DNA from: Uranotaenia lowii
Taxonomy: Eukaryota > Arthropoda > Insecta > Diptera > Culicidae
Reading direction: 5' to 3'
DNA length: 64,000 nucleotides
Assembly (NCBI RefSeq): GCF_029784155.1
Contig: NC_073692.1
Coordinates: 272,615,827 to 272,679,826 of the forward strand
The position numbers were made by a program, and so were the translations under genes. Under the pieces are notes generated by a model that was not told where the DNA came from, did no database searches, and saw only the letters and a list, made by a program, of their open reading frames with translations. Each line of letters starts with the position of its first letter. Within the stretch, counting starts at the first letter, position 1. Shown in pieces: positions 47,901 through 59,019 of the stretch.

Positions 47901-50900
47901 TTTATAAGGGATTTTCAACCTCTGGGATGATTCATCCCTATGCAATACGTTAATATTGCACATTGTCTAAATAACATCTCAAATACTTATCAAGAAGTCT
48001 TTAATAACTTATTGGCAAAATATGAACAATTCAAAAATATAAACCTCTGTCAAAACTATTATCAAAATTCCAAAAAAATAACTTCATAAAAGCCAATTTA
48101 TGATTGTACGATGCGAAATATATACAAAAGATTGTCAAATTTCTTATTTAGCTAGCTTTAATTTTACATAATTTATACATTTGGATTTGATTAAAATTTT
48201 AAGGTCAATTTGTGAAATGTAAGAAAAATACCAAAATATTTTTGTATTGTTATGCGTTTCCATTTGAAACATATGCATAGCAAGTTTTCAAAGCCGTTTT
48301 TACGGATTCATAGGTTTTTGCAATATTATTAATCAGCATAAATGCCCAAACAGACTGAATAATATGATAGCTCAAAGAAAAAAATATTTAAATATTATAT
48401 TTTATTATATTTTCAAGAACGATTTTTAACATATTATTTGCAATCTAAAATACATAGATACTCTTTAAAATTAAATATCATTTTTGGTATTCATCAAACA
48501 TGAACTACTCGATTTCGATTGGATCCGTTACGCTGAACAAAAATTGGAAGTATTTTAACAGGAAAACAATTCACAAAGTTTTACAAGAGAAAAAATATTT
48601 CAATGGAAGGAATATTATGAAAGTATGTTTGTAAATTAGTTATTCATTATTTAAAATGTCAATACAAAAGCTTAAGTGAGTTAGAAAACTAAAAAAATAG
48701 AAATTCCGTAACTTATAACAGACTGCCAAAAAATAAATTTAAATTTGATAATAATGTTATACTAATGTTGAAAACAAATTATACTGAACTTTAGATTTTA
48801 TGATTTGGTCGAACTGTTATACTCTTTGATCAATTCGATGCCTACCCAAAGGCGTTAACGCTATGAGATTCTTATTAGATTTTGTTTGTATCAGTTGTCA
48901 TACCTGAGCAGAATTTAAGGATAAAATTATTGGAAATTTTGCTATCATGCCTTGTTAGCAAAATTTGAAATCATTTTGACTGAATAAAAGGGGTTTAATG
49001 CCAAAAATTTATCTCTCATTTTCTATACATGGATAGCACAGTTCTGCCAAATTTTGGTTTCACTGAACGTTTTTTGATACCTCGTTTAGCCATCCTTTTC
49101 AATAGAATTTTGAGGGCACAACGATGCCAAATTATGGTTCTAGATAAAAGCAAAAATTGGCATCATTATGCCCTCAAAATTCGTTTTAAAACGTTGGCCA
49201 AACGAGGCATCATTAAGGTTTCAGTGAAACCTACACTTGGGATAATCGGGGTATCCATATATGAAAAGTGAGACCCAAATTTTGGCATTGTACCACCTTT
49301 ATTCGGGCATAATGATACCTCATTTTACTTTCATGGCATGATAGCAAAATTAGGTATAATTTTGCCATAAAAGTCTGCTCGGGAAATTATTTTATGCAAA
49401 AAGCCAATAATTTGGCAGCGTGAGACGCTTTTAAGCAGAGTTACACCTCTTTTTCATCAGAAAAAAATATTGGTTTTCAATGTTGTTATTGTTGTGTATT
49501 TCGTTTGAATTGGCCTGAGGGAGGAAGCATTACATCGCAAGTGTTTTTAGTTTTTAATTCATTCTACGTTAAGCTGTTGCTTAAAGTTTCCGAAGCCTAA
49601 GGTCTTAACCCTGATTAAAATAATATCTTACACTCAAACAATTAAACCTCAGCCCTGTTTTATACTCGGTTTCTATATTTTCACGAATCTTTAGTTCAAA
49701 TGACTATTACTATAGTTATTCATTGTTTCGTTTTAAAAAAACATTTTTTTCAAAAACATGTATGTGGATTTGTAAAAAAATATAACTGGATTTAGAATAT
49801 AACTTAATATTTTCCTGCAATCTGAGATTTTAAGTTTTGAAGGACAAATCCAAATTCAAGTTGATTTTATAGTATGTTTCGATGTATTGTTAAAATGATT
49901 CTGTATCAATTATACTTTTTTTTCTAGAACTCTATAGAAATTACAGAAAATTTATATTGGCTGAAAAGTACTACATTATAGTTTCAAGATCAATTTAACC
50001 GGACATATTTTTGCAAAATTGTTGAATTTGTGGAGCAAAACAGCGAAAACCTGTCAATTTGAAACGAAAAAACTACGCGTTACAAGACGCCGAAGTGTTT
50101 GCCATCATTTCTAATCGGTTAACAAGTTTTGAGATACAATTTTTAGAAATTTGAAATTTTATATTGATTTTGTTTATTCTCCATGATTTTAAATCAAAAA
50201 CGAGTATAAAAATATCGACAAAATCATCATTTATAACCGGAAAAAAACCTAGGAAAAATCGGGAAAAACTTTGGAATTTCAAAACGAAAAATCGCTAGCA
50301 ACCCTGTTTAAAGTTTTGAATTCTTAAACTCTTATATACAGTTGCGTTCAAAAAAGAATGAAATCGCGTGAAGCTGCGCACTCACTTCCAACTTTGACAA
50401 GCTGCCATTTCTCTCTCGGTTTATATTATTTCATGAAAATTTCACACAATCTAGTTCAACTACTTAACTAACACTCTACAAAATTTGAAGTCTTTACAAT
50501 TACGGGAAACAAAGATAGAGCTATTTCCGTAAAAAAGGGAAATTTGGAGTTGCTTCACTAAACTTGCTGTATCTTCAACAATTTTCATTGAAAATGCTTG
50601 AAATTTGGTCCAAAGATGTAAAAATGTTTGATCTAATACCAAGCCAAGTTTCGTCAAAATCGATGAACGTGATCAAAAATGGTGCCGGGTAGAAAATCAG
50701 GTTCATTATCGCCCAGCAGACGATTTCATTCTTTTTTGGAAGGATGTTGGTATGGAAAACATCGTAATCCATGTATTCTTGGTTTTACCTTTCACAAAAT
50801 CAAAATTTATTTCAAAGAAGGTTGTAAATTGATAGAAACTTCATTCCTGCTTTGTTTAGAAATAAAAATTGTTCCAATAGAGCTGGTATTGAAACAGAAA

Positions 50901-53857
50901 GAGCGAATTGAATACTCGCTTTAATTGTATATCAAATTAGTTTATCGGAATAATTAGCAGGTCATTTCTGAATCACTGTTCTTCTTATTTCGAACTCTGT
51001 TGAAACATTTTCTCTTCCGATCAAAGCACGAATGAAGTTTCTATCAATTTACAACATTCTTTGTGATAACATTTTGATTTTGTTAAAGAAAAAACCAAGA
51101 ATACATGGATTACGATGTTTTCCATACAAACATCCGTCCAAAAAAGAATGAAATCGTCTGCTGGACGATAATGAACCTGATTTTCTACCCGGCACCATTT
51201 TTGATCACGTTCATCGATTTTGACGAAACTTGACCTGGTATTAGATCAAACATTTTTACATCTTTGAACCAAATTTCAAGGATTTTTAATGAAAATTGTC
51301 GAAGATACAGCAAGTTTAGTGAAGCAACTCCAAATTTCCCTTTTTTATGGAAATGGCTCTATCTTTGTTTTCCGTCATTGTAAAGACTTCAAATTTTGTA
51401 GAGCGTTAGTTAAGTAGTTGAACTAGATTGTGTGAAATTTTCATGAAAAAATATAAACCGAGAGAGAAATGGCAGCTTGTCAAAGTTGGAAGTGAGTGCG
51501 CAGCTTCACGCGATTTCATTCTTTTTTGAACGCAACTGTATGTATCTCTATGGAATGTAGATTTAATTATTTTGTTTATTTTTTTTTAAATTTTGTTTTC
51601 TATGTTTCAAATTTTCATGATACTTCCTGATTGTCACTAGGTAAATATTTTTCGCATAAGCACAAACCAAACGATCAATGATGATATGATAATCATTTAT
51701 AATATCTATCGGGTAATTATTTTTTTAATTAGAGAATAATAGTTGGTGATGAGGTTTTAATAAAAAGTGAGAATTATTTTTTTTCATTTTGCAGCTTAAA
51801 TCAGAGTTTTCATTTCTAAGATACTTTTAATCTCTTCTCCAATGTTTGCACGTGATTGATAACCAACTTTTATTTGAAGATACCAGAAACTATGTTCTAC
51901 GTAGACAACATGGCTATTGGAAGATAGTTTACTAGACTCATCTCCAGTTTTTTTTACACGTTTTGTATTTTCTGGGTAGCATTTGAAAAAAAAAATCGAA
52001 TTATAGCCCCCCCCCCCCCCCCCCCCCCGAGAAAAATTGCCCCGGGCCCTCCGATGGCTTAATCCGGCCCTGATGCTCTGTTATCCTACGATGCAGAGAA
52101 TAATATTGAAGCAAACAAATTCTTGAAATAGGGTACATAAAGTGTGGGGAATTTAAATCACCGAAGTAACTCTGAAAAACATGAAATTTTCCACCTTTAT
52201 CATCGATAACTCAGTCTATAGTTTGAATTTCTAAAAACTGTTTTCGACGTTTGAAAGTCTATGAGTTTTAAATAGGTAAACTTGGGTTTGTATTTGATAT
52301 GTTCACTGTTATTTATATTGATGTTTTAAAATCTTAAAATTTCTATTTTTTCGAACGTTCGCAAACAAACATTTTTTTCTGATGAAACCAAAGTTTTTTT
52401 CTGTATGAGCAAATCCACTTCAACCAATTTATTTGATCTATGGTGGAAAGTTTTAGAGGCAAACGGGTTATTGTATATGCAAGTATTTTTTTTTCCTTTA
52501 TACATGTAGTTGTACATGGTATTGATTAAGTGCTATTTTTATATTCATTATTTCGAAAAAAAAACGTATTAAAAATAGTTTGGTCTCAACAAAAGATTGA
52601 TATAATCGATGTTCTTAGGCTGTTTTGCTAAATGGTACCAAGATAAAAAAAAAACTTGTAGATGTTACTGAGAAGCAACCCTTCCCAAAATATTCATGAA
52701 ATTAATTAAAAAAGTGACCGAAGTTTACCGTACATAAGAATCCCGCTCCCGATTATGGATGATAATGCCAAATCTAATTATGACATAGTAATTTTTCATC
52801 TGAGCGCATAGCTCGGTAAATATTGAATATTTGTATGAACTTGGTGGCTCGAGTAACGCGGAAACTCATATAACTGGAACTTGGATATGCGAGGTTCTAC
52901 TGTAGTTATATATTTTTGCAATCGATGAGGTGTTCAGAAATTTCCTTAAACCAAAACTTTTAGTAGGTTATTATGAAATAACATTTATTCAGAGTAAGGG
53001 TTCATGATACCTTCCTCTGATTTTTTCATACTTTTTTCGTATTTGAGGTTTATTGATTGTTCATGTGGAAAAACGTTTACATTTAAAGTTCAACGAAGAT
53101 ATAGTTCAACAGAAGATATAAATAACAGTAGGGTAATAACTTCGGCGTGTTAGACTTTTCATCATGACTTATATTTTGCAACCGGTTGCTCAATCTCAAT
53201 GACAAAAAAACTTACCTCGCATTCCACATTTTCCGGCAAATCGCAGGTACGCAGCTCGCGATTGAACAAAAGATCTCCCAAGCATGTGTCGCGAAGCAGT
53301 GGCTCCCGATTCATGCAAATGTAGTACGCGGAGCAATCGAACGGGTCATGAACGAACGTCGGTTCATTGGGATTGATATTGTTGGGACAGACACTTTGCT
53401 GACAGTTGACATTGGCTTCCACATCGCATTGTCGCGAAACGGGATCGAACATCATTCCTGGTGCACATTCTGCTAAAAATCCTACATCGCCACTGCACAC
53501 TCCAAACTTCCGACATTCGTGCTCAATCGGCACGAAGAAGGGTCCTTCACGCTTCGATTTGCGCACTTCTGGTGGTGGATCTTCCGGATCTGTAGGTTGT
53601 TCGCCGCCTTCAACGCAAACAATGCACACCACATTCCAGGGATGGTCGCACTTTCTTTCAGCTTCGTTGAAATGAAATCCATCAGGACAAACGCCCGGAA
53701 CTGGCGTATTTCGAACGCAGGTGAAGAAGGCCGGACATGAAGTATAATCGTTAATCCATGTTCCGTCTGGCTGTCCCTGGCAGCGGTTTGCCTCTGCTCC
53801 GGGAACAAAATAGCTCCCCAAAACACTGAAAATTACCAAACACGCTATGCGCAGCAT
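41917..53857 (-). CDS. Peritrophin-type protein C, 4 CBM14 domains, 11-kb intron
   Basis: Secreted chitin-binding protein. Model: exon 1 53216-53857, exon 2 41917-42153; 292 aa. Exon 1 begins at ATG 53857 with a signal peptide (MLRIACLVIFSVLGSYFVPG) and has three CBM14 domains at about residues 26-78, 105-155 and 158-212, the first two separated by an acidic Pro-rich spacer followed by a KSKREG basic stretch. It ends VECE at GAG|GTAAGT in phase 0. Exon 2 begins after CGTTACAG in phase 0 with VEGLPPSMYRC and supplies one complete CBM14 domain (CPATGLAFIPHLEDCSLYYIC). The matching phase, same strand, same family and the absence of a start or signal peptide in exon 2 support joining. The intron is 11,062 bp, mostly one transposon. 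Unspliced reading of exon 1 would add 17 residues (VSFFVIEIEQ...) and stop at 53162. Small extra exons in the intron cannot be excluded. Confidence 0.75.
45490..45843. mobile_element. hAT-like MITE with CAGTGGTGCCAA ends
   Basis: The ends CAGTGGTGCCAA and TTGGCACCACTG are perfect 12-bp inverted repeats, 354 bp apart. The interior is AT-rich and non-coding. The 8-bp flanks do not match, so the insertion is old or the flanks were altered. Confidence 0.65.
46085..46622 (-). pseudogene. Dystrobrevin-like C-terminal exon, pseudogenised
   Basis: Minus-strand frame. It begins after a pyrimidine-rich acceptor (CTTCTTCAAAACAG, exon from 46622) with RLNKRGNAAQIQHESNENKE and IMREIQNLHQ, then the stops TAG (46534-46532) and TAA (46522-46520), then MNELQALRRRKGQLEGNVGA and LQDSRRQLMGQLDCLMRVLK. 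The last block matches the pattern of the dystrobrevin coiled coil (LRxRKxxLExxxxALQxSRR then LMxQLxxLMxxLK), and the preceding NKEIxxEIQ block is also in the family order. A Pro/Gln-rich tail follows to TAA/TGA at 46085. Both stops are explained by C-to-T changes of Gln codons (CAG, CAA). It keeps an acceptor site, so it was copied from genomic DNA rather than from mRNA. It sits inside a transposon within an intron of gene C. Confidence 0.6.
50339..51538. mobile_element. Foldback element with TA target site
   Basis: The ends CAGTTGCGTTCAAAAAAGAA and TTCTTTTTTGAACGCAACTG are exact inverted repeats, flanked by TA (50337-50338 and 51539-51540). The arms of ~515 bp (50339-50855 and 51030-51538) are near-identical reverse complements around a ~170-bp core. 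The internal block 'AAAAAAGAATGAAATCG' also recurs inside the arms near 51141. TA duplication points to Tc1/mariner-type mobilisation. Non-coding. Confidence 0.85.
52081..53215. other. Gene C intron sequence 5' of the hAT insertion
   Basis: Probably the remaining original intron. AT-rich, no repeats with clear ends, no additional CBM14 exon recognised. Confidence 0.4.
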
Positions 53858-53927
53858 GTTGCTCTAGATTTGTAAACCGTTACGATGAATATCTGCAAAT
53901 GTACTGCTTGCTGTATGCAATTTCGCG

Positions 53928-53934
53928 TGATATA
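53928..53934 (-). promoter_or_regulatory. Possible TATA box of gene C
   Basis: TATATCA on the minus strand about 75 nt upstream of the start codon, with GCATACAGC-type sequence 20-30 nt further down. It departs from the consensus. Confidence 0.35.
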
Positions 53935-54559
53935 TTAACTGGACCGGCACAAATTAACTTATCTTTTGATTGGGACTTAATCCCCAAAAAATAATCGATA
54001 AGACTAATCTCGCAAAGTTCAAGTCGTAATGAATGTTCAGTTTTCATTAATCTTAACTTTTAATCAAGGCAAGGGTTCAAAATCACACTAGGTATGCAAA
54101 CCGGAAACAACCTTGTGAATGCTGGTTGCGAAATTAATTGTTCGTTGTTTTTTCAATAATTTCTTTATGAAACCAAAAAACAACCGTTTGAAATGGTTTG
54201 TTCTTTTCTTTTCGTACATTGAGGGCTACATACATTATCAAACAGAAATAACATACCAATTAACACATTGAGCAGTTTGTACAAGTCTATAGTATCCAGC
54301 AGGCTCTCTTCCGGAAGAATAGCTAACGCAGTAAAGAGTTTTCGTGCCGTCAACTCATAAAACACTTTACACTTCTCACTTCCATTTGTACCGTTGAGCC
54401 GTCAACACGTACGCCGGAGCATCGTATCGTTGTGGTGTACCTGCCGGAACATTTTACATTATTTATTTTATTCTTACCCGTTTTTCATCCAGCACTTTCA
54501 GTGCTAAAATTATTGTCATTTTCTTTTATTCATATTTTTCTCATCCCATTTTAAAAAGG
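53935..54559. other. Gene C upstream region
   Basis: Non-coding. It likely includes gene C regulatory sequence. 'TTTCATTAATCTTAACTTTT' near 54045 has no partner. No gene is supported. Confidence 0.3.
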
Positions 54560-55547
54560 AACAGGTTAATAATTTGCAAATTCTTGAAAAGGCTCGTCTA
54601 ATTTTTTATTGTCGAGTAAAATTTCAACCTTTTCGAAAACCTTCTACCGATTTTCTCCAAAATATTACGCAATGTCGTCGTTGTCAAGCTTTTTGTCATG
54701 GCACTAAAAATTGTAGAATGAATTCCAGATGCATGCTTTGCGGCTCATTCGATCATGAAAAATTTAAATGCCTTTTTGGTGGTGATAAACCACAAACAGA
54801 ATTTTTCAAGAGTGCGAATTGCGCAGGTAATCATCCCTCGAAAGTCGAATTCCATATGCTGTCTCATTAGGGCAAAAATTATTGCTTCTAGGAAAAATCC
54901 CAAAGTCGTCAGAATAGTTTCTTCCTCTCCTCTTTCCTCTTTTTCGTCTTCACACGTCAGGCCGGCAAACAATCTGCCTGTTCGCGGTCAGCCTTGGCCT
55001 ACATTAGAATCATATCTTGATAATGCTCGAAGTGATTTTAATGTTACCTGTGTTGATTCAGCGCCACAGACTCGTTGTTTAACGTTATCAGAGGTGGTTG
55101 AAAATGGGTTGCCCTCTTCAGGTTTAACTAATAAAAATGGGAAAATAAATATAATAAAAATGGGAAGTCTCAACGTACATGCGAAGGCTTGGGAAAATCC
55201 CCGAACTTCAAATTCAAATACCTGTTCTTCTCCTTCATTATCTGATCCTTACAATTTTGTTAATTTGGGTGAGATTACTGAATAAAAATTAAAATTTTTG
55301 CATAAAAATTTAATAGAAATGATGCAACATATGTTGAAAGCAAATTCAATGTTTGAAGCTTCCCAAACTTCTTTTAATTATGCTAACAAAATTATTATGA
55401 CTTTATGATTCCCTCAAGGATCCAAATAGGTGTTTAAATCTTATGAATTGGAACGCTAGATCTTTGCTGGCTAACCTAGATGAATTCTTTCTTATTTTTG
55501 AAAACTCTAAACATACATATTGCTGCCATCAGTGAAACTTTTTTAAC

Positions 55548-58500
55548 CTTCCTAGGCCGTTCGGGTCAATATGACCCGAAGCGAACTTTAAAATTGTCAT
55601 AACTCTCTTGAAAAAAATAGGAAAAATATGAAATTTGGAACATATTACTAAAACCACGAGATACATAACCTGTAGGAAAAGCAACTTCCTGTGACCACCG
55701 GAAATGCCACAACTGGCAAGCCGAAAAAAAAAGTTACACAAAAGCCGTTCGGGTCAATATGACCCGAGAGTTTATGCGCGTTCCCCTGATGATATATGTT
55801 AACCGATTTTCATGATTTTACATTCATTAGTTAGGAAATTTATTCTAGTTTCTGAATGTATAAAATTTCAGTTGATGTTACTTATCCGAACGTCTGGATT
55901 CTGCTCTCAATGGAAAAAACCCCGAAAATAATGACTTCTCAGAATTCCCATATCTTCTAATTGCTTTGACGTATTGAAATTATTTAATAAGTTTTGAATT
56001 TATGAAAAATAAATCTTTTTAAACATATAGAAAAATTGATGGTCATATGAAATTTTTAGTCGCTAGCGTGGAATTTCTGAAAAAAATGTTTTTTTCATGA
56101 ACTTTTGCTTTGCAGTGTTGTGTCTCATTCTTAACTGAACCGATTTCCAAAATTTAAATTTTAGTTTTATTTTGATAACATGATAATCATTTTCACTGAA
56201 TACACTTAGTATCTCAAATATTACTGTTGTTCGTAATACGACAATGAAAACAAGAAAAAAATCGTGATTTTCGAACCCGTCTGTTATGATGCGCACATTT
56301 CTCATTTTGTTATCGTGATTTCTTAAAACTTTTCATCTAACCTGCCCATTTTTTATATACCCAATGATAGATTTTAATCTCTACAATCGATTGATATGCT
56401 GTTTATGTGATTTTTCAAAAATTTGTAGCAACGTTTTCCGAATTTACTAAAAGATATCGGAATTCGTCCAGATTTTCAAAAGTTTTGTAGCAAGCAAGCA
56501 CAACCCCCCGGGAGAGCGTAGGAATCGAACAAAATCCATGGCTCTCCCAGTCGTGCTCTCGAAATCTGCCGTTCTATGGCAGACTGAAGGAATCGCCCGC
56601 ATGGTTACGTAGGGTGGTTTGTGCTGATACGTATGAATATTTTTACGTACCTAATTCATAGCTAAGTCATTGTCTTCATCATTTTGATTGTTTTTCAGCT
56701 TTTCAAAGTTACAGAGACCTAGTTCAGAAATGTTTTTAGAATTCTCATTTGGCAAAATAATTTCGGTGGCATCTTCTTTGATTTTTATTTGTAACATAAA
56801 ATTTACATACTTACATACATAAGACTTTTACACAAGTGTGAATGATTTCGATGTTAATTTTTGAATTATTTCAAAACAATACGTATTAAAATAAGATTTG
56901 CTGTTTATATTTCAGATTACAAATCTGAACTTTAAATCCGGATGAAGAATAAAATTTTAGAATAAATAATTCAATATTCATGATTCATTTTTCTATGTTC
57001 ACAATTTATTTTTTCTTAATTCAAAACTCTTAAATCGAAATCATAAAATTGTTCACAATACTAAGCTTCCAATGGTGAATTTTGAATTAAAAGTCCACAA
57101 TTTTCAATTCTTTTTTAAACCCTTATTTAAAAAATAAAACAAACTCACGATTGAAAACTCGTACTCAAAAATTGTAAGTTTCATATTTATGATACTAAAA
57201 TCGAAACTATCAAATTTAAATTTGAATTCTGATTTTTGTTGGGTTATGAATTTGAAATTAAGAATAAGCAATTCTTTTGTCTTAATTTTCAACCACTAAT
57301 TTATTCATTATAAATTCCAATTCTGAACTCTTAGAAAAATGTTGATTTGAATTGCAAAATTCATATTTGGAAATTCAAAAATTAAAATAATAAAATCCGA
57401 AAAACTAGTTTAGATCTCACAATTCGAAGCACAGCATTATGAATCCATAAAGTTATTTCTGAAGTTTCAATCATAAATTAATAAATTAATTAATTAATTT
57501 ATTTATTTATTTATTTGGAGTTTTTTTTTTTAATTTTTTTTAATTCTGATAATAAGTTAAAATTATGAATCTTTTTGAAGAGAACATGAGTAAAATCATA
57601 AAAATCACACTTATGTAAATGAAGAATGTCGATTTCAAATAATATCACTGAAACAAAAGATGTCGATGACAATTTTCTGGAACATAATGTCTTAACCTTT
57701 TTAAACACGACTTTTTTTTAAATTGATATGGCAATCACTAATTCATTCAAAGCTTTTTTTAATTCTCATAACACCACGAAGAGTTCAAATTATGATTTAA
57801 ATTACTTTTATGCATATTTTGTCTTATATTTCACATGTAAAATAAAACTCGATATTTATAGTATTATAAACTTAAAGATTTAAATCGTTGTAATATTGGT
57901 TGTGATTGTTTTTCATATAACAATATCCACGCGCTTCCGAAATAATTTAAATTAAGTGTCGTTTTGAAACCACACTATGCATTAAAGATAAAATAAATTC
58001 TGCACTAGGTCTCTGTAACTTTGAAATGCTGAAAAACAATCAAAATGATGAAGACAATGACTTAGCTATGAATTAGGTACGTAAAAATATTCATACGTAT
58101 CAGCACAAACCACCCTACGTAACCATGCGGGCGATTCCTTCAGTCTGCCATAGGACGGCAGATTTCGAGAGCACGACTGGGAGAGCCATGGATTTTGTTC
58201 GATTCCTACGCTCTCCCGGGGGGTTGTGCTTGCTTGCTACAAAACTTTTGAAAATCTGGACGAATTCCGATATCTTTTAGTAAATTCGGAAAACGTTGCT
58301 ACAAATTTTTGAAAAATCACATAAACAGCATATCAATCGATTGTAGAGATTAAAATCTATCATTGGGTATATAAAAAATGGGCAGGTTAGATGAAAAGTT
58401 TTAAGAAATCACGATAACAAAATGAGAAATGTGCGCATCATAACAGACGGGTTCGAAAATCACGATTTTTTTCTTGTTTTCATTGTCGTATTACGAACAA

Positions 58501-59019
58501 CAGTAATATTTGAGATACTAAGTGTATTCAGTGAAAATGATTATCATGTTATCAAAATAAAACTAAAATTTAAATTTTGAAAATCGGTCCAATTATGAAT
58601 GAGATACAGCGCTGCTAAGAAAAAATGTTACCTCTTTTGAAAAGTGAGAATTTTTTTTCCGGTAATTCCAAGATCGCGACCAAAACTCCCATGGGACCCT
58701 AAAATTTTTATATATGTTTAAAAAGATTTATTTTTCACAATTTCAAAACATATGAAAAGAAATTATTAGACCAACCTGTACTGCAGATATAAGAATTTTA
58801 AAATGATGTCTTTTTTCTGTTCAAAGCGTTCTATAGGTCATCTGCTAAGTCAAATCGATTTAAATTTTATATATTTAAAATCTTGAATAAATTACCTAAA
58901 CAAAGAATCTAAATTCATAAATATCGGTCAAGAAATGTGACCAGTGGAACGAAATCAATTTACTAGTCAAAACAAGCGAAAAATAATTTGTTCAAAATTT
59001 TGCGAACGGCCTAGGAAGG
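55548..59019. mobile_element. Palindromic piggyBac-like element, TTAA target site
   Basis: The ends CCTTCCTAGGCCGTTCG and CGAACGGCCTAGGAAGG are exact inverted repeats flanked by TTAA (55544-55547 and 59020-59023). Excision rejoins the Jockey endonuclease frame (AAISETF + KPDN). Almost the whole element is a foldback: 55750-56730 pairs with 58005-58970. Landmarks are 'ATTTTGATTGTTTTTCAGC', the GGGAGAGC/GCTCTCCC block and 'AAATGTGCGCATCATAAC'. The middle 1.27 kb is very AT-rich. The palindrome TTCGGGTCA..TGACCCGAA occurs at 55561-55581 and again at 55748-55768. No transposase frame is present; 3472 bp. Confidence 0.9.

Larger units (their letters stand above)
44060..49383. mobile_element. 5.3-kb element with CCCGAGCAGACTTT ends and subterminal repeats
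   Basis: Left CCCGAGCAGACTTTGATGCC and right (reverse complement) CCCGAGCAGACTTTTATGGC share 14 exact bases plus 4 of the next 6. Both terminal ~450-bp regions contain many short copies of 'CCAAAATTAGG', 'GGCATCATTAAGGT' and 'ATGATAGCA' in both orientations (44075-44520 and 48930-49370). I did not find a clear target duplication. The middle contains a CAGTGGTGCC MITE, the dystrobrevin-like pseudogene and an unexplained 70-codon minus frame (45217-45429). No transposase is recognised. Confidence 0.6.
42245..52072. mobile_element. Very large hAT insertion (~9.8 kb) in the gene C intron
   Basis: The left end CTAGGGCGGATTAAAG and the right end (reverse complement) CAGGGCCGGATTAAGCC form the TIR, both followed by poly-G and CCCGGGGCAATT blocks. 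The perfect 8-bp target duplication ATGCTCTG sits at 42237-42244 and 52073-52080. Without it the intron would be about 1.2 kb. The interior holds at least three other elements and a dystrobrevin-like pseudogene, and no hAT transposase that I can see. Includes a homopolymer of over 20 C near 52006-52028. Confidence 0.8.

Noticed and set aside
54160..54370. Small minus-strand gene upstream of gene C
   Set aside because: The 66-codon frame has no recognisable domain or conserved feature and lies in ordinary AT-rich upstream sequence.
56505..56590. Possible tRNA gene (box B GTTCGATTCC, minus strand)
   Set aside because: The potential acceptor-like stem encloses only ~40 bases; D and anticodon arms cannot be formed. 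It is duplicated as part of a transposon palindrome.
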